Shown here: in pieces, positions 5,888-12,953 of the stretch
Layout: the number at the start of each line of letters is the position of its first letter
Numbering within the stretch: the first letter of the stretch is position 1
Assembly: GCA_028865375.1 (NCBI GenBank)
Contig: JAGWKJ010000023.1
Span: forward strand, 1-15,301
Direction of reading: 5' to 3'
Source: Hyphomicrobiales bacterium
GTDB taxonomy: Bacteria; Pseudomonadota; Alphaproteobacteria; Rhizobiales; Beijerinckiaceae
DNA length: 15,301 nt
Notes under the pieces: model-generated
What the model was told of the DNA's origin: nothing
Databases searched by the model: none
Seen by the model: only the letters and a program-made list of their open reading frames with translations
Program-made: the position numbers and the translations under genes

Positions 5888-6913
5888 CTAAACGAGGCGC
5901 GGCGCGGGTCCGGTGGACTCGCGCAGCACGAGGTCGACGGCGATCATCTCGTGCGCCTCGAAGGGCGTCGAGGCCTCGATCTTGCGGTTGAGGAGCTCGG
6001 CGACGTGGCGGCCGTGTTCGCGGATCGGCGAACGCGTCGTGGTCAGCGCCGGCCGCAGGCTCGCAGGGTTGACGAACGGAAACACGTCGTCATGGGCGAT
6101 GATGGAACAGTCGCGCGGCGTCGACAACCCGGCGTCGGCCAAGGCGCGCAGCAGGCCGAGCGCCAGGATGAGGCTCGCGCACAGGAACGCGGTCGGCCGC
6201 GGCGAGGCGGCGAGCGCGCGCCGCCCGAGCAGGAAGCCCTGTTCCTCCGTCATCTCGGTGGCGAACAGGAGCGAGGGATCGACCGGCACGCCGCGCGCGG
6301 CGCAGGCGCGGCGGAAGCCCAGCTCGCGATGGGCGGCGAACACGTAATGGCCCGGCCCGTTGAGCAGTGCGATGCGGCGGTGGCCGAGGTCGAGCAGATG
6401 GGCCGTGGCGCGCGCGAAGGCGCCTTCGTTGTCGATGTCGACGCAGGAATCGGGCGCGGCCGGCTCGGTGCTGCCGTGCACCACATAGGGCGCGCGCAGC
6501 GATTTCAGCCAGCCGGGGCGGGGGTCGTCGACGCGCGGGCCGTTGACGATGAAGCCGTCCGCCAGCCCCGTGCGAACGATGTGGCGGTAGGTCGCCTCCT
6601 CGCGCGAGGCGTCCGGCGTCGAGAGGTTGATCGACAGGTCGTTGACCGATGCCCATTCGCTGACGCCGACGAGGAATTCGAGGAAATGCGGGTCGAGCGG
6701 CAGGCCGGTGCCCAAAGTGAACACCATCGCCAACGTGCGCGCGCGCCCGGTGGCGAGGTTGCGCGCGTGCGAATTCGGCCGATAGCCGTATTTCTCGGCC
6801 GCCTCGACGACGCGCGCGCGAGTCTCGGCCCGGATTTCGCGGTAGCCGTTGAGCGCGCGGCTCACGGTCGCCTGCGACAGGCCCAGGTGGTCGGAGAGTT
6901 CCCGCAGGTTCAT
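5888..6913 (-). CDS. LacI-family transcriptional regulator (AglR-like)
   Basis: A 341-residue repressor-type protein. Residues 2-23 form the LacI helix-turn-helix (LRELSDHLGLSQATVSRALN), followed by the YGYRPNSHARNLATGR hinge region that inserts into the operator minor groove. The remainder is a periplasmic-binding-like sugar-sensing domain (for instance GHRRIALLNGPGHYVFAAHR and the conserved late SIIAHDD). The start MNLRELSDHLGLSQ is characteristic of rhizobial regulators next to alpha-glucoside transport operons (AglR). No sugar transporter or glycosidase for such sugars is in the window, so the effector is unknown. AGGAGG lies eleven bases before the ATG. It may regulate itself, the GH25/lipB genes downstream, or the divergent region at 6914-7196. 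Confidence 0.92.
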   Translation of the reverse strand: MNLRELSDHLGLSQATVSRALNGYREIRAETRARVVEAAEKYGYRPNSHARNLATGRARTLAMVFTLGTGLPLDPHFLEFLVGVSEWASVNDLSINLSTPDASREEATYRHIVRTGLADGFIVNGPRVDDPRPGWLKSLRAPYVVHGSTEPAAPDSCVDIDNEGAFARATAHLLDLGHRRIALLNGPGHYVFAAHRELGFRRACAARGVPVDPSLLFATEMTEEQGFLLGRRALAASPRPTAFLCASLILALGLLRALADAGLSTPRDCSIIAHDDVFPFVNPASLRPALTTTRSPIREHGRHVAELLNRKIEASTPFEAHEMIAVDLVLRESTGPAPRLV

Positions 6914-7158
6914 CGCGTCCGCGGCCTCCTCCCAGCCGCGGCACCGATGCTAGCCCGGAAGCCGCGGGGCCGGCAAACGGGATGGGGCCGTCGTCCGGGC
7001 GCGACTCCGCGAGACGCTCGAGACGACGCGATGCCCGCCGATGCGCCGCGTTCGCGGGCGGCCCGCCGATTCCACGTTGACGGGACGCATGTCCTTGCGC
7101 GACACTCCCGCCCCGACGGCGACCTGCGGGACAAATGCGGGCGCCGCCGGCACGGCTG

Positions 7159-7181
7159 CGGCGCGCCGATCTGGCGCGCCG
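7159..7181 (+). promoter_or_regulatory. GGCGCGCC hairpin just upstream of the 69-residue protein's ribosome site
   Basis: GGCGCGCC occurs at 7160-7167 and again at 7173-7180, separated by GATCT. As the octamer is self-complementary, the two copies make an 8-bp stem, extended to 9 by C7159-G7181. The Shine-Dalgarno GGAGG begins six bases later at 7187. This could stabilise the mRNA 5' end or modulate initiation. The remainder of the 6914-7196 gap shows no gene and must hold the promoters of the divergent LacI gene and the small protein gene. Confidence 0.45.
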
Positions 7182-7196
7182 GACCTGGAGGGGGAC

Positions 7197-7406
7197 ATGG
7201 CGAAAGCATTGAAAAAGGGCCTCGACCATCGCGCGCGCGACAAGGGCGGACAGATCCGCCACAAGCGCAAGGACACGATGGTGAAGACGCTGCGCAAAGA
7301 ATACGGCGATCATTTCCTGAAGGGCTACAAGCCGGACGCCACGCTCGGCGACGTGCTCAAGAAGGAAAAGGTCGAGTCCCTGCACGCGCTCCTGAAGAAA
7401 AAGTGA
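7197..7406 (+). CDS. Small basic protein of unknown function (69 aa)
   Basis: I do not recognise a named family. The ATG at 7197 has a strong GGAGG ribosome site five bases upstream. The first 30 residues are very rich in Lys and Arg (MAKALKKGLDHRARDKGGQI then RHKRKDTMVK), hydrophilic and probably flexible or nucleic-acid binding. The second half (TLRKEYGDHFLKGYKPDATL, then GDVLKKEKVESLHALLKKK) alternates hydrophobic and charged residues and looks like a compact helical unit. No signal peptide or membrane segment is present. Lysine is encoded mostly by AAG/AAA, as expected, and the codon use does not look foreign. Its own hairpins on both sides suggest a monocistronic unit. Confidence 0.75.
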   Translation: MAKALKKGLDHRARDKGGQIRHKRKDTMVKTLRKEYGDHFLKGYKPDATLGDVLKKEKVESLHALLKKK

Positions 7407-7411
7407 GCCGC

Positions 7412-7431
7412 GCCGCCCGGTCGCGGGCGGC
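7412..7431 (+). terminator. Stem-loop right after the 69-residue protein gene
   Basis: GCCGCCCG (7412-7419) pairs with CGGGCGGC (7424-7431) around a GTCG loop, six bases past the stop codon. No T-run follows, so it may be an mRNA 3'-end stabiliser or an attenuated terminator rather than a full intrinsic one. Confidence 0.4.
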
Positions 7432-7517
7432 CGATCTCGGGCGGGATCGTCCAAGCGTTCCCGTTCGTCTCCGTTGAATTCCGGTCGGGGTCGAGCCCCA
7501 CGTGGCAAGCATGGCGG

Positions 7518-7550
7518 CCGCGCGTCCGTTGGGGCGCGGATCGGTTTTTT
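7518..7550 (+). terminator. Candidate intrinsic terminator before the MFS gene
   Basis: CCGCGC (7518-7523) pairs with GCGCGG (7534-7539), with TCC/GGG pairing inside past one bulged base. Six consecutive T residues follow at 7545-7550. The gap of five bases between stem and T-run is longer than ideal. It would insulate the MFS gene from the small protein gene 110 bases upstream. The stretch 7432-7517 between the two hairpins shows no gene or clear motif. Confidence 0.45.
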
Positions 7551-7551
7551 G

Positions 7552-7580
7552 TTGGCGCGAGCGCCGCGAAAGGGTCTAGA
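7552..7580 (+). promoter_or_regulatory. Candidate promoter of the MFS transporter gene
   Basis: TTGGCG at 7552-7557 is followed after 17 bases by TCTAGA at 7575-7580, giving a start about 55 bases before the MFS ATG. Both hexamers deviate from consensus but suit GC-rich alphaproteobacteria. No clear ribosome site precedes the ATG at 7642. Confidence 0.4.
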
Positions 7581-7641
7581 TTGAGGCCTTGAAGGTCGCA
7601 AGCGGCGTCGTGCCGCGCGAGCCTCCCGCGAAAATCCGTCT

Positions 7642-9045
7642 ATGCTGTCTCGCCGTCTCACCCCGCTGATCGTCGCCAGCGGGCTGTTCATGGAAAACCT
7701 CGACGGCACGGTGCTCTCGACCGCCTTGCCCGCGATCGCCGCCGACCTGCATCGCGATCCGATCACGCTCAAGCTCGCTTTGACCGCCTATCTCGTCAGC
7801 CTCGCGGTGTTCATCCCCGCCAGCGGCTGGGTCGCCGACCGCTTCGGCGCGCGCAACGTGTTCTGCGCCGCGATCGGCGTCTTCACGCTGGCGTCGATCG
7901 CTTGCGGCTTTTCCGCCGACCTGCCCACGCTCGTGCTCGGCCGCCTGGTGCAGGGCATGGGCGGGGCGATGATGGTGCCGGTCGGGCGGCTGATCGTTTT
8001 CCGCTCGACGCCGAAGTCCGAACTCGTCGGCGCCTTCGCGATGCTGACGATGCCCGCCCTGTTCGGCCCGTTGCTCGGCCCCCCGCTTGGCGGCTTCATC
8101 ACGACCTATTTCCACTGGCGCTGGATCTTCTGGATCAACGTTCCGATCGGGATTCTCGGCGCCGCGCTCGCGTGGCGTTTCCTGCCCAACGACCGCGAGG
8201 AGACGCCGCCGCCGTTCGACGCCAAGGGTTTCGCGCTGTCGGGCGTCGGGCTTGTGGGCGCGATGTTCGGCTTCACCGCGCTCGGCCGCGGCTTCCTGCC
8301 GCTGCCCGCCGCGCTCGGCCTGCTCGCCGTCGGCGCGCTGGCGCTGGCGGCTTACGTGCGTCACGCGCGCGTCGTCCGCGACCCGATCCTCGACCTCGGC
8401 CTGTTCCGCATCCAGACCTTCCGGGCCAGCGTGCTCGGCGGATGGCTGTTTCGTCTGGGCATCGGCGCCATCCCGTTCCTGCTGCCGCTGATGTTCCAGC
8501 TCGGCTTCGGCATGACGGCGTTCCAGTCCGGCCTGCTGACGCTGGCGGCGGCGGCGGGCGCGCTGCTGATGAAGTCGGGCGTGACGCGCGTGCTGCGGGT
8601 GACCGGCTTCCGCTCGCTGTTGATTTGGAACGGCGTGCTGTGCGCGGCCTTCCTCGCCGCCAACGCTCTGTTTACGGCGCAGACGCCGCGGCTGGCGATC
8701 TCCGCCGTTCTGCTGGTCGGCGGCCTGTTCCGCTCGTTGCAATTCACCTCGCTGAACGCGCTCGGTTTCGCCGACGTGCCGACCGCCTCGATGAGCCGGG
8801 CGACCAGCCTGTCGGGCGTCGCCCAGCAGCTCGCGCTGTCGAGCGGCGTGGCGGTGGGCGCGGCGGCGATCCAGCTGTCGCAGTTCGCGTTGGGCGACGC
8901 GAGCCTCGTTTCGCGCGATTTCGTGCCCGCCTTCTTCGCGCTGGGCGCGCTGGCGCTGCTCGCCGTGCCGGTGTTCGCGGCGCTGCCCGACGACGTCGGC
9001 GCCGAGCTCGCGGGCGGCCGCTCCGTGCCGCGGCCCGCGGAATGA
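7642..9045 (+). CDS. MFS transporter, DHA2 (drug:H+ antiporter) type
   Basis: A 467-residue inner-membrane protein, the size of MdtD/HsrA-like members. Family motifs are visible: LDGTVLSTALP at 20-30 (DHA2 first-helix motif), GWVADRFGARNVF at 62-74 (motif A in the loop between helices 2 and 3), the LGRLVQGMGGAM region at 99-110 (motif B arginine) and FGPLLGPPLGG at 141-151 (antiporter motif C). Motif C marks it as a proton-driven exporter. Hydrophobic stretches continue through the whole length, consistent with 13-14 spanning helices. The substrate cannot be predicted. No TetR or MarR regulator and no membrane-fusion protein (EmrA) lies beside it. It is followed by two more plus-strand genes. 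Confidence 0.92.
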   Translation: MLSRRLTPLIVASGLFMENLDGTVLSTALPAIAADLHRDPITLKLALTAYLVSLAVFIPASGWVADRFGARNVFCAAIGVFTLASIACGFSADLPTLVLGRLVQGMGGAMMVPVGRLIVFRSTPKSELVGAFAMLTMPALFGPLLGPPLGGFITTYFHWRWIFWINVPIGILGAALAWRFLPNDREETPPPFDAKGFALSGVGLVGAMFGFTALGRGFLPLPAALGLLAVGALALAAYVRHARVVRDPILDLGLFRIQTFRASVLGGWLFRLGIGAIPFLLPLMFQLGFGMTAFQSGLLTLAAAAGALLMKSGVTRVLRVTGFRSLLIWNGVLCAAFLAANALFTAQTPRLAISAVLLVGGLFRSLQFTSLNALGFADVPTASMSRATSLSGVAQQLALSSGVAVGAAAIQLSQFALGDASLVSRDFVPAFFALGALALLAVPVFAALPDDVGAELAGGRSVPRPAE

Positions 9046-9118
9046 GCGCGGCATGGAATCGCCGGGATTGTCGCGCCGCCCCGGCCCGACCTATCGTGGG
9101 CGCGACAGGGAGGCCGGC

Positions 9119-9469
9119 ATGAAACGGTCCGCGAAGTTCTGGTCCGCGCTGGCGGCGGTCGCGCTGACGGGCGGGGCGGGCGTGGCCTTCGCGCAATCCG
9201 CGCCGGCGCCGGTGGGCTATTGGACGACCGCCGACGGCTCGGAGACGTTGTTCGTGGACGCCGGCGGCACGTGCAAGTTCGAGGCGTGGGTCGGCGGCGC
9301 GCATTCGCTCATCGTGGGCTCGTGCAGCTGGAACCCGACGTCGACCGGCGGCGTGCTGACGATCATGAACGTCAACCAATACAAGCCGGCGCCGATCTAC
9401 GAGAGCGTCGTCTGGGTCGACCGCGACACCATCACGGTCTGGGGCGATGTCTTCAAACGGCGGGGTTGA
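9119..9469 (+). CDS. Small secreted protein of unknown function (116 aa)
   Basis: The ATG at 9119 has AGGGAGG five bases upstream (9107-9113); an ORF start at 9053 lacks this and would spoil the signal peptide. Residues 1-26 form a Sec signal (MKRSAK, hydrophobic core, cleavage after AFA before QSAPAP). The mature part of about 90 residues is rich in Gly, Thr, Val and aromatic residues (VGYWTTADGSETLFVDAGG, SLIVGSCSWNP, GVLTIMNVNQ), a pattern suggesting a small beta-sheet or lipocalin-like domain. It holds two cysteines (TCKF and SCSW) that could form a disulfide. I recognise no named family. Its last 23 bases overlap the EamA transporter start, so the two are translationally coupled. Confidence 0.75.
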   Translation: MKRSAKFWSALAAVALTGGAGVAFAQSAPAPVGYWTTADGSETLFVDAGGTCKFEAWVGGAHSLIVGSCSWNPTSTGGVLTIMNVNQYKPAPIYESVVWVDRDTITVWGDVFKRRG

Positions 9470-10376
9470 GCCCGTCACCGCGTCGATCCGCGCGCCGGGC
9501 CGTTCCGCGCGCGGTTACGCGCTCGTGTCCGTCGCCACGCTGCTGTGGAGCTTCGCCGGCCTCTACGTGCGCGCCGCCGGGCAGGACGCTTGGACGACGC
9601 TGGCCGGCCGCTGCCTCGTCGGCGGCACGATGCTGGTCGCCGATTTCGCCCTCGTCCACCGGCGCGACCTGCGCGGCGCGGCCCGCGGCCTGTCTGGCGG
9701 CGGCGGGCCTTGGCTCCCCTTGGTCGCGGCCGCGGCGATCGGCGCCTATGTCGGGGGCCTCGTGCTGACCGAGCTCGCCCGCTTCATGATCGTCTACGCG
9801 ACGCTGCCGTTCGTCTCCGGCGCGTTCGCGTGGGGCCTTTACGGCGAGCGCCCGACGGGCCGGGCGATGTCCGCCGCGCTGGTCGCGCTGGTCGGCATCG
9901 CGGTGATGATGGCGGGGCCGGGCGGGGGCGCGCATTGGCTGGGCGACGCGCTGTCGGCCGTCTCGACGATCGGCTTCGCAGGCCTGCTGGTGGCCGCGCG
10001 CCACCGCGCGGGCACGCCGATGAGCCTCGTCAACGGGCTCGGCGCGCTGCTTTGCGTGCCGCTGGGCCTGGCTTTCGCGCGGCCCGTCGGGCTGGGTGCT
10101 TGGCAGGCGGGCATGATCGCCTGGTTCGGCGCCTCGACTCTCTATCTCGCCTTCAGGCTCTACATGACCGGCGTGCGCGACGTGCCGGCCGCCGAGGCGA
10201 GCGTCGTCAGCGCGGCGGATTCGGCTCTCGGCCCGCTGTGGGTGTTCCTCGTCTTCGGCGAGACGCCGTCGCGCGCGACGCTCGAGGGCGGGGCGATCGT
10301 GATGGCCGCCGTGCTGTGGCAGTTGATCGGCGGCCTCGCCGACGCGCGTCGCGGGGCGGCGACCGCCGAGCCCTGA
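9447..10376 (+). CDS. EamA/DMT-family transporter
   Basis: A 309-residue protein in two homologous halves, each with about five hydrophobic helices, the layout of drug/metabolite transporters with EamA domains. The first half opens at GYALVSVATLLWSFAGLYV (residues 23-41), with a conserved Arg in LAGRCLVGG; the second half shows YLAFRLYMTGVRDVPAAEAS and GPLWVFLVFGETPS, both typical of EamA repeats. Members usually export amino acids, nucleosides or other small metabolites; the substrate here is unknown. The ATG lies inside the 3' end of the small secreted protein gene, and no strong ribosome site is present, so translation probably depends on coupling. It converges on asd with only 22 bases between. 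Confidence 0.92.
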   Translation: MSSNGGVEPVTASIRAPGRSARGYALVSVATLLWSFAGLYVRAAGQDAWTTLAGRCLVGGTMLVADFALVHRRDLRGAARGLSGGGGPWLPLVAAAAIGAYVGGLVLTELARFMIVYATLPFVSGAFAWGLYGERPTGRAMSAALVALVGIAVMMAGPGGGAHWLGDALSAVSTIGFAGLLVAARHRAGTPMSLVNGLGALLCVPLGLAFARPVGLGAWQAGMIAWFGASTLYLAFRLYMTGVRDVPAAEASVVSAADSALGPLWVFLVFGETPSRATLEGGAIVMAAVLWQLIGGLADARRGAATAEP

Positions 10377-10398
10377 GCGGGGCGCGGCGCGCCGGGCC

Positions 10399-11433
10399 TC
10401 ACGCCGCCTTGCGGCGCGGGGCGATCAGCTTGCGCGCGACCATCGTCTCGGCGATCTGCACCGCGTTGAGCGCGGCGCCCTTGCGCAAATTGTCGGACAC
10501 GCACCAGAAGGCGAGACCGTTCTCGACGGTGGCGTCCTCGCGGATGCGCGAGACGTAGGTCGCGTCCTCGCCGGCGGCCTCGTGGGGCGTCATGTAGCCG
10601 CCGGGCTCGCGGCGATCGAGCACGACGACGCCGGGCGCGGAATCGAGGATCGCGCGCGCCTCGTCGGCCGACAGCGGCGTCTCGAACTCGACGTTGACGG
10701 CTTCGCTGTGGGAGATGAACACGGGCACGCGCACGCAGGTGGCGACGAGCTTGATCTTCGGGTCGAGGATCTTCTTCGTCTCCGCCATCATCTTCCATTC
10801 CTCCTTCGTGAAGCCGTCCTCCATGAAGACGTCGATCTGGGGAATCACGTTGAAGGCGATGCGCTTGGGGAACTTCTTGGACTCGGCCTGGCCGGCGGTG
10901 AAGACGGCGCGCGTCTGCGAGAACAGTTCGTCCATCGCGTCCTTGCCGGCGCCCGACACCGACTGGTACGTCGACACCACCACGCGCCTGATGCGGGCGC
11001 GGTCGTGCAGCGGCTTCAGCGCCACCACGAGCTGGGCGGTGGAGCAATTCGGGTTGGCGACGATGTTGCGCCTGGCGAAGCCGTCGAGCGCCTGCGGGTT
11101 GACCTCGGGCACCACCAACGGAATGTCGGAATCGTAGCGCCAGGCCGAGGAATTGTCGATCACGACGCAGCCCTTGGCGGCGATCCGGGGCGACCATTCC
11201 TTCGACACGCCGCCGCCCGCCGACATCAGGCAGATGTCGACGTCGGAGAAGTCGTAGTGATCGAGCGCCTTGCACTTGAGCGTGCGGTCGCCGAACGAGA
11301 CTTCCATGCCGATCGAGCGCGAGGAGGCCAGCGCGACCACCTCGTCGGCGGGGAACTTGCGCTCGTCCAGGATCGAGAGCATCTCGCGCCCGACGTTTCC
11401 CGTGGCGCCCACCACCGCGACCTTGAAGCCCAT
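10399..11433 (-). CDS. asd: Aspartate-semialdehyde dehydrogenase
   Basis: A 344-residue enzyme, the normal length, that reduces beta-aspartyl phosphate with NADPH in the route to lysine, diaminopimelate, methionine and threonine. The N-terminal nucleotide fold reads VAVVGATGNVGREML (residues 5-19). The catalytic cysteine is Cys130 in NPNCSTAQLV, with the STYQSVSGAGKDAMDEL region after it, and the acid-base histidine is His242 in VPVFISHSEAVNVEF. The start at 11433 gives the usual MGFKVAVVG beginning, with GGGGA just upstream. In-frame upstream ATGs at 11448 and 11541 would add non-homologous residues and run into the promoter region. It is divergent from hpf and not in an operon with other amino-acid genes here. 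Confidence 0.97.
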   Translation of the reverse strand: MGFKVAVVGATGNVGREMLSILDERKFPADEVVALASSRSIGMEVSFGDRTLKCKALDHYDFSDVDICLMSAGGGVSKEWSPRIAAKGCVVIDNSSAWRYDSDIPLVVPEVNPQALDGFARRNIVANPNCSTAQLVVALKPLHDRARIRRVVVSTYQSVSGAGKDAMDELFSQTRAVFTAGQAESKKFPKRIAFNVIPQIDVFMEDGFTKEEWKMMAETKKILDPKIKLVATCVRVPVFISHSEAVNVEFETPLSADEARAILDSAPGVVVLDRREPGGYMTPHEAAGEDATYVSRIREDATVENGLAFWCVSDNLRKGAALNAVQIAETMVARKLIAPRRKAA

Positions 11434-11526
11434 CGCAAATCCCCGCATCGGCCGCGCGCGGGCGGCTTCCGCGGGCTCAATAGTGCAATGCAGCGAAGCC
11501 GTCCACAGCGCGCGCGGGCGCGCGCC

Positions 11527-11563
11527 TGTCAAGATTGACACTCCGGGCGGCCGCGCCTACGCC
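11527..11563. promoter_or_regulatory. Shared divergent promoter/operator for asd and hpf
   Basis: TGTCAAGATTGACA at 11527-11540 is a perfect dyad. It gives a consensus TTGACA on the plus strand (11535-11540) and another on the minus strand (11532-11527). On the plus strand TACGCC follows after 17 bases (11558-11563) as a weak -10, about 30 bases before the hpf ATG. The minus-strand -10 toward asd is not clear. Two back-to-back -35 hexamers would force polymerases to compete, or a dimeric regulator could bind the dyad. Confidence 0.5.
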
Positions 11564-11593
11564 CGGCCCAACGCGAACACACGACGGGGCGTC

Positions 11594-12160
11594 ATGTCGA
11601 TCAGGGTCTCCGGCAAGAACCTCGAAATCGGCGACGCGCTGCGCGGCCGCGTGCTGGCGCGCGTCGAGGGCGCGCTGGCCAAGCATTTCGACGGCACGGC
11701 CTCGGGCCACGTCACGCTGGAGCCCGACGGCGCCGCCTATCGCGCCGACTGCGCGCTGCACCTGTCGTCGGGCGTCACGCTTCTGGCGGAAGGCCGCGCG
11801 CACGATCCCTATGCGAGCTGCGACCAGGCGGTGGAGCGCATCGAAAAGCGGATGCGACGCTACCAGCGCCGTCTCAAGGGGCGCCATACCGCCGCGCCCG
11901 ACGGGGCGGGCGACACTTATTCGAGCTACGTGATCGAGCGGCCCGACCACGAGGCCGAGGAAGAACCCGAGGCGCACGCCGGCCCCGCGATCGTGGCGGA
12001 GAGCACCAAGGCGCTGCGCGAGCTTTCGACCGCCTCGGCGGTGGCCGAACTCGACCTCGCCGGCGCGCCGGTGCTGGTGTTCCGCCACGCGTCGAGCGGG
12101 CGCGTGAACGTCGTCTATCGCCGCGCCGACGGCAACATCGGCTGGGTTGACCCGAAATGA
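11594..12160 (+). CDS. hpf: Ribosome hibernation promoting factor, long form (S30AE family)
   Basis: A 188-residue protein. Residues 2 to about 105 form the S30AE domain that binds the 30S decoding site (SIRVSGKNLEIGDALRGRVL, then a basic helix IEKRMRRYQRRLKGRH). A charged linker (about 110-135) leads to the C-terminal dimerisation domain ending VVYRRADGNIGWVDPK, characteristic of long HPF that makes 100S ribosome dimers in stationary phase. The ATG at 11594 matches the family start; longer in-frame readings upstream cross the promoter. The adjacent ptsN agrees with the conserved hpf-ptsN order. rpoN, often just upstream in this group, is absent and replaced by divergent asd. Confidence 0.95.
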   Translation: MSIRVSGKNLEIGDALRGRVLARVEGALAKHFDGTASGHVTLEPDGAAYRADCALHLSSGVTLLAEGRAHDPYASCDQAVERIEKRMRRYQRRLKGRHTAAPDGAGDTYSSYVIERPDHEAEEEPEAHAGPAIVAESTKALRELSTASAVAELDLAGAPVLVFRHASSGRVNVVYRRADGNIGWVDPK

Positions 12161-12253
12161 GGAATGCGGCTATGGCGGCGCCCGCCGGGTCCGCCTTCGG
12201 CACGGTTCTTGATTGTCCATGCGGGCGGCCCATCGTCCATCCCGAGCTTCGCC

Positions 12254-12718
12254 ATGTCGTTGCATGACCTGATCGCGCCCGAAGCGGTGCTCCATGGCCT
12301 GCGGGTGCAGGGCAAGAAGCAGGCGCTGCAGAAGATCGGCGAGCGCGCGGCCGAAGTGTCGGGCCTCGACGCGCGCGAAGTGTTCGATTCCCTGTTGCAA
12401 CGGGAGCGACTCGGCTCGACCGGCGTGGGCGCCGGCGTCGCCATTCCCCACAGCAAGCTCATCCATTGCCGGCGCTTGTTCGCGGTGTTCGTCAGGCTCG
12501 CCAAGCCGATCGACTTCGATTCTCCCGACGGCCAGCCGGTCGACCTCGTCTGCGCCTTGATCGCGCCCGAGGACGCCGGCGCCGATCACCTCAAGGCGCT
12601 GGCCCGGGTCGCCCGCCTGCTGCGCGACCAGCGCACCGTCGCCGGCCTGCGCGCCGCGCCGGACGCCGAGACGGTCTATGCCGCGCTGACGAGGACGCCG
12701 GAATCCCACGCCGCTTGA
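12254..12718 (+). CDS. ptsN: Nitrogen-regulatory PTS EIIA component (EIIA-Ntr)
   Basis: A 154-residue, single EIIA domain of the fructose/mannitol superfamily. The phosphorylatable histidine is His66 in GVAIPHSKL. The flanking RERLGSTGVGAG is also conserved. It takes phosphate from EI-Ntr and NPr and does not transport sugar. In related bacteria it controls potassium transport, polyhydroxybutyrate and nitrogen-linked functions by binding partner proteins. The start at 12254 gives the standard MSLHDLIAPEAVL beginning; an ATG at 12164 would add 30 unrelated residues. No strong ribosome site is visible. The 93 bases after hpf show no terminator, so cotranscription with hpf is likely. Confidence 0.96.
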   Translation: MSLHDLIAPEAVLHGLRVQGKKQALQKIGERAAEVSGLDAREVFDSLLQRERLGSTGVGAGVAIPHSKLIHCRRLFAVFVRLAKPIDFDSPDGQPVDLVCALIAPEDAGADHLKALARVARLLRDQRTVAGLRAAPDAETVYAALTRTPESHAA

Positions 12719-12740
12719 GCGGGCGGGGAGCGCGCGCATC

Positions 12741-12771
12741 TTGACGTCCGGGCCGCCGATCCTGCTATAGG
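12741..12771 (+). promoter_or_regulatory. Promoter of tRNA-Leu(UAG)
   Basis: TTGACG at 12741-12746 is followed after 17-19 bases by GCTATAGG (12764-12771), a pattern familiar from alphaproteobacterial stable-RNA promoters. It would start transcription about 35 bases before the mature tRNA 5' end. It is the best-matched promoter in the window. Confidence 0.65.
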
Positions 12772-12810
12772 CTCCGCGCGAAGCGGGCCGCCCGCCGGGC
12801 GCGCGGCGCC

Positions 12811-12895
12811 GCGGGCGTGGCGGAATTGGCAGACGCACCGGATTTAGGTTCCGGCGACGCAAGTCGTGGGGGTTCAAGTCCCTCCGCCCGCACCA
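12811..12895 (+). tRNA. tRNA-Leu (anticodon UAG)
   Basis: An 85-base class II tRNA. The acceptor arms GCGGGCG (12811-12817) and CGCCCGC (12885-12891) pair fully, with discriminator A and an encoded CCA at 12893-12895. The anticodon stem CCGGA/TCCGG encloses the loop TTTAGGT, giving anticodon TAG (12845-12847), which reads CUA and related leucine codons. The long variable arm and the T-loop GGTTCAAGTCC are as expected for leucine tRNA. It stands directly before tig. Confidence 0.96.
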
Positions 12896-12896
12896 G

Positions 12897-12940
12897 TCAG
12901 GCCGAGCCTGAGGACGAGTTATTTGACGGCCGAGGCCGTC
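12897..12940 (+). other. Two short hairpins between tRNA-Leu and tig
   Basis: TCAGGC/GCCTGA pair around CGA (12897-12911), one base after the tRNA CCA end. GACGGCC/GGCCGTC pair around GA (12925-12940). Neither is followed by a T-run. The first may mark the tRNA 3' processing point or a pause; the second lies just before the AGAGGA ribosome site of tig (12944-12949) and would be part of its leader. Together with the absence of a clear tig promoter this suggests that tRNA and tig share a transcript. Confidence 0.4.
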
Positions 12941-12953
12941 GCGAGAGGACGAC

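Noticed and set aside
6090..7772. A 560-codon minus-strand frame across the LacI gene, the small protein and the MFS start
   Set aside because: It is a shadow that crosses two intergenic regions and overlaps three better-supported genes.
7576..9054. A 492-codon minus-strand open frame antisense to the MFS gene
   Set aside because: The translation is an Arg/Gln/Glu/Ala-rich string with no hydrophobic core, while the plus strand encodes a clear MFS protein with all family motifs.
10402..10416. CGCCGC-CTT-GCGGCG hairpin at the end of asd as a terminator for EamA and asd
   Set aside because: It lies within the last asd codons and has no T-run on either strand; a repeated Ala/Arg codon context explains it well enough.
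11500..11526. Alternating CGCG-rich run next to the asd/hpf dyad as a special DNA structure
   Set aside because: Short CG alternations are common by chance at this base composition and nothing else supports a role.
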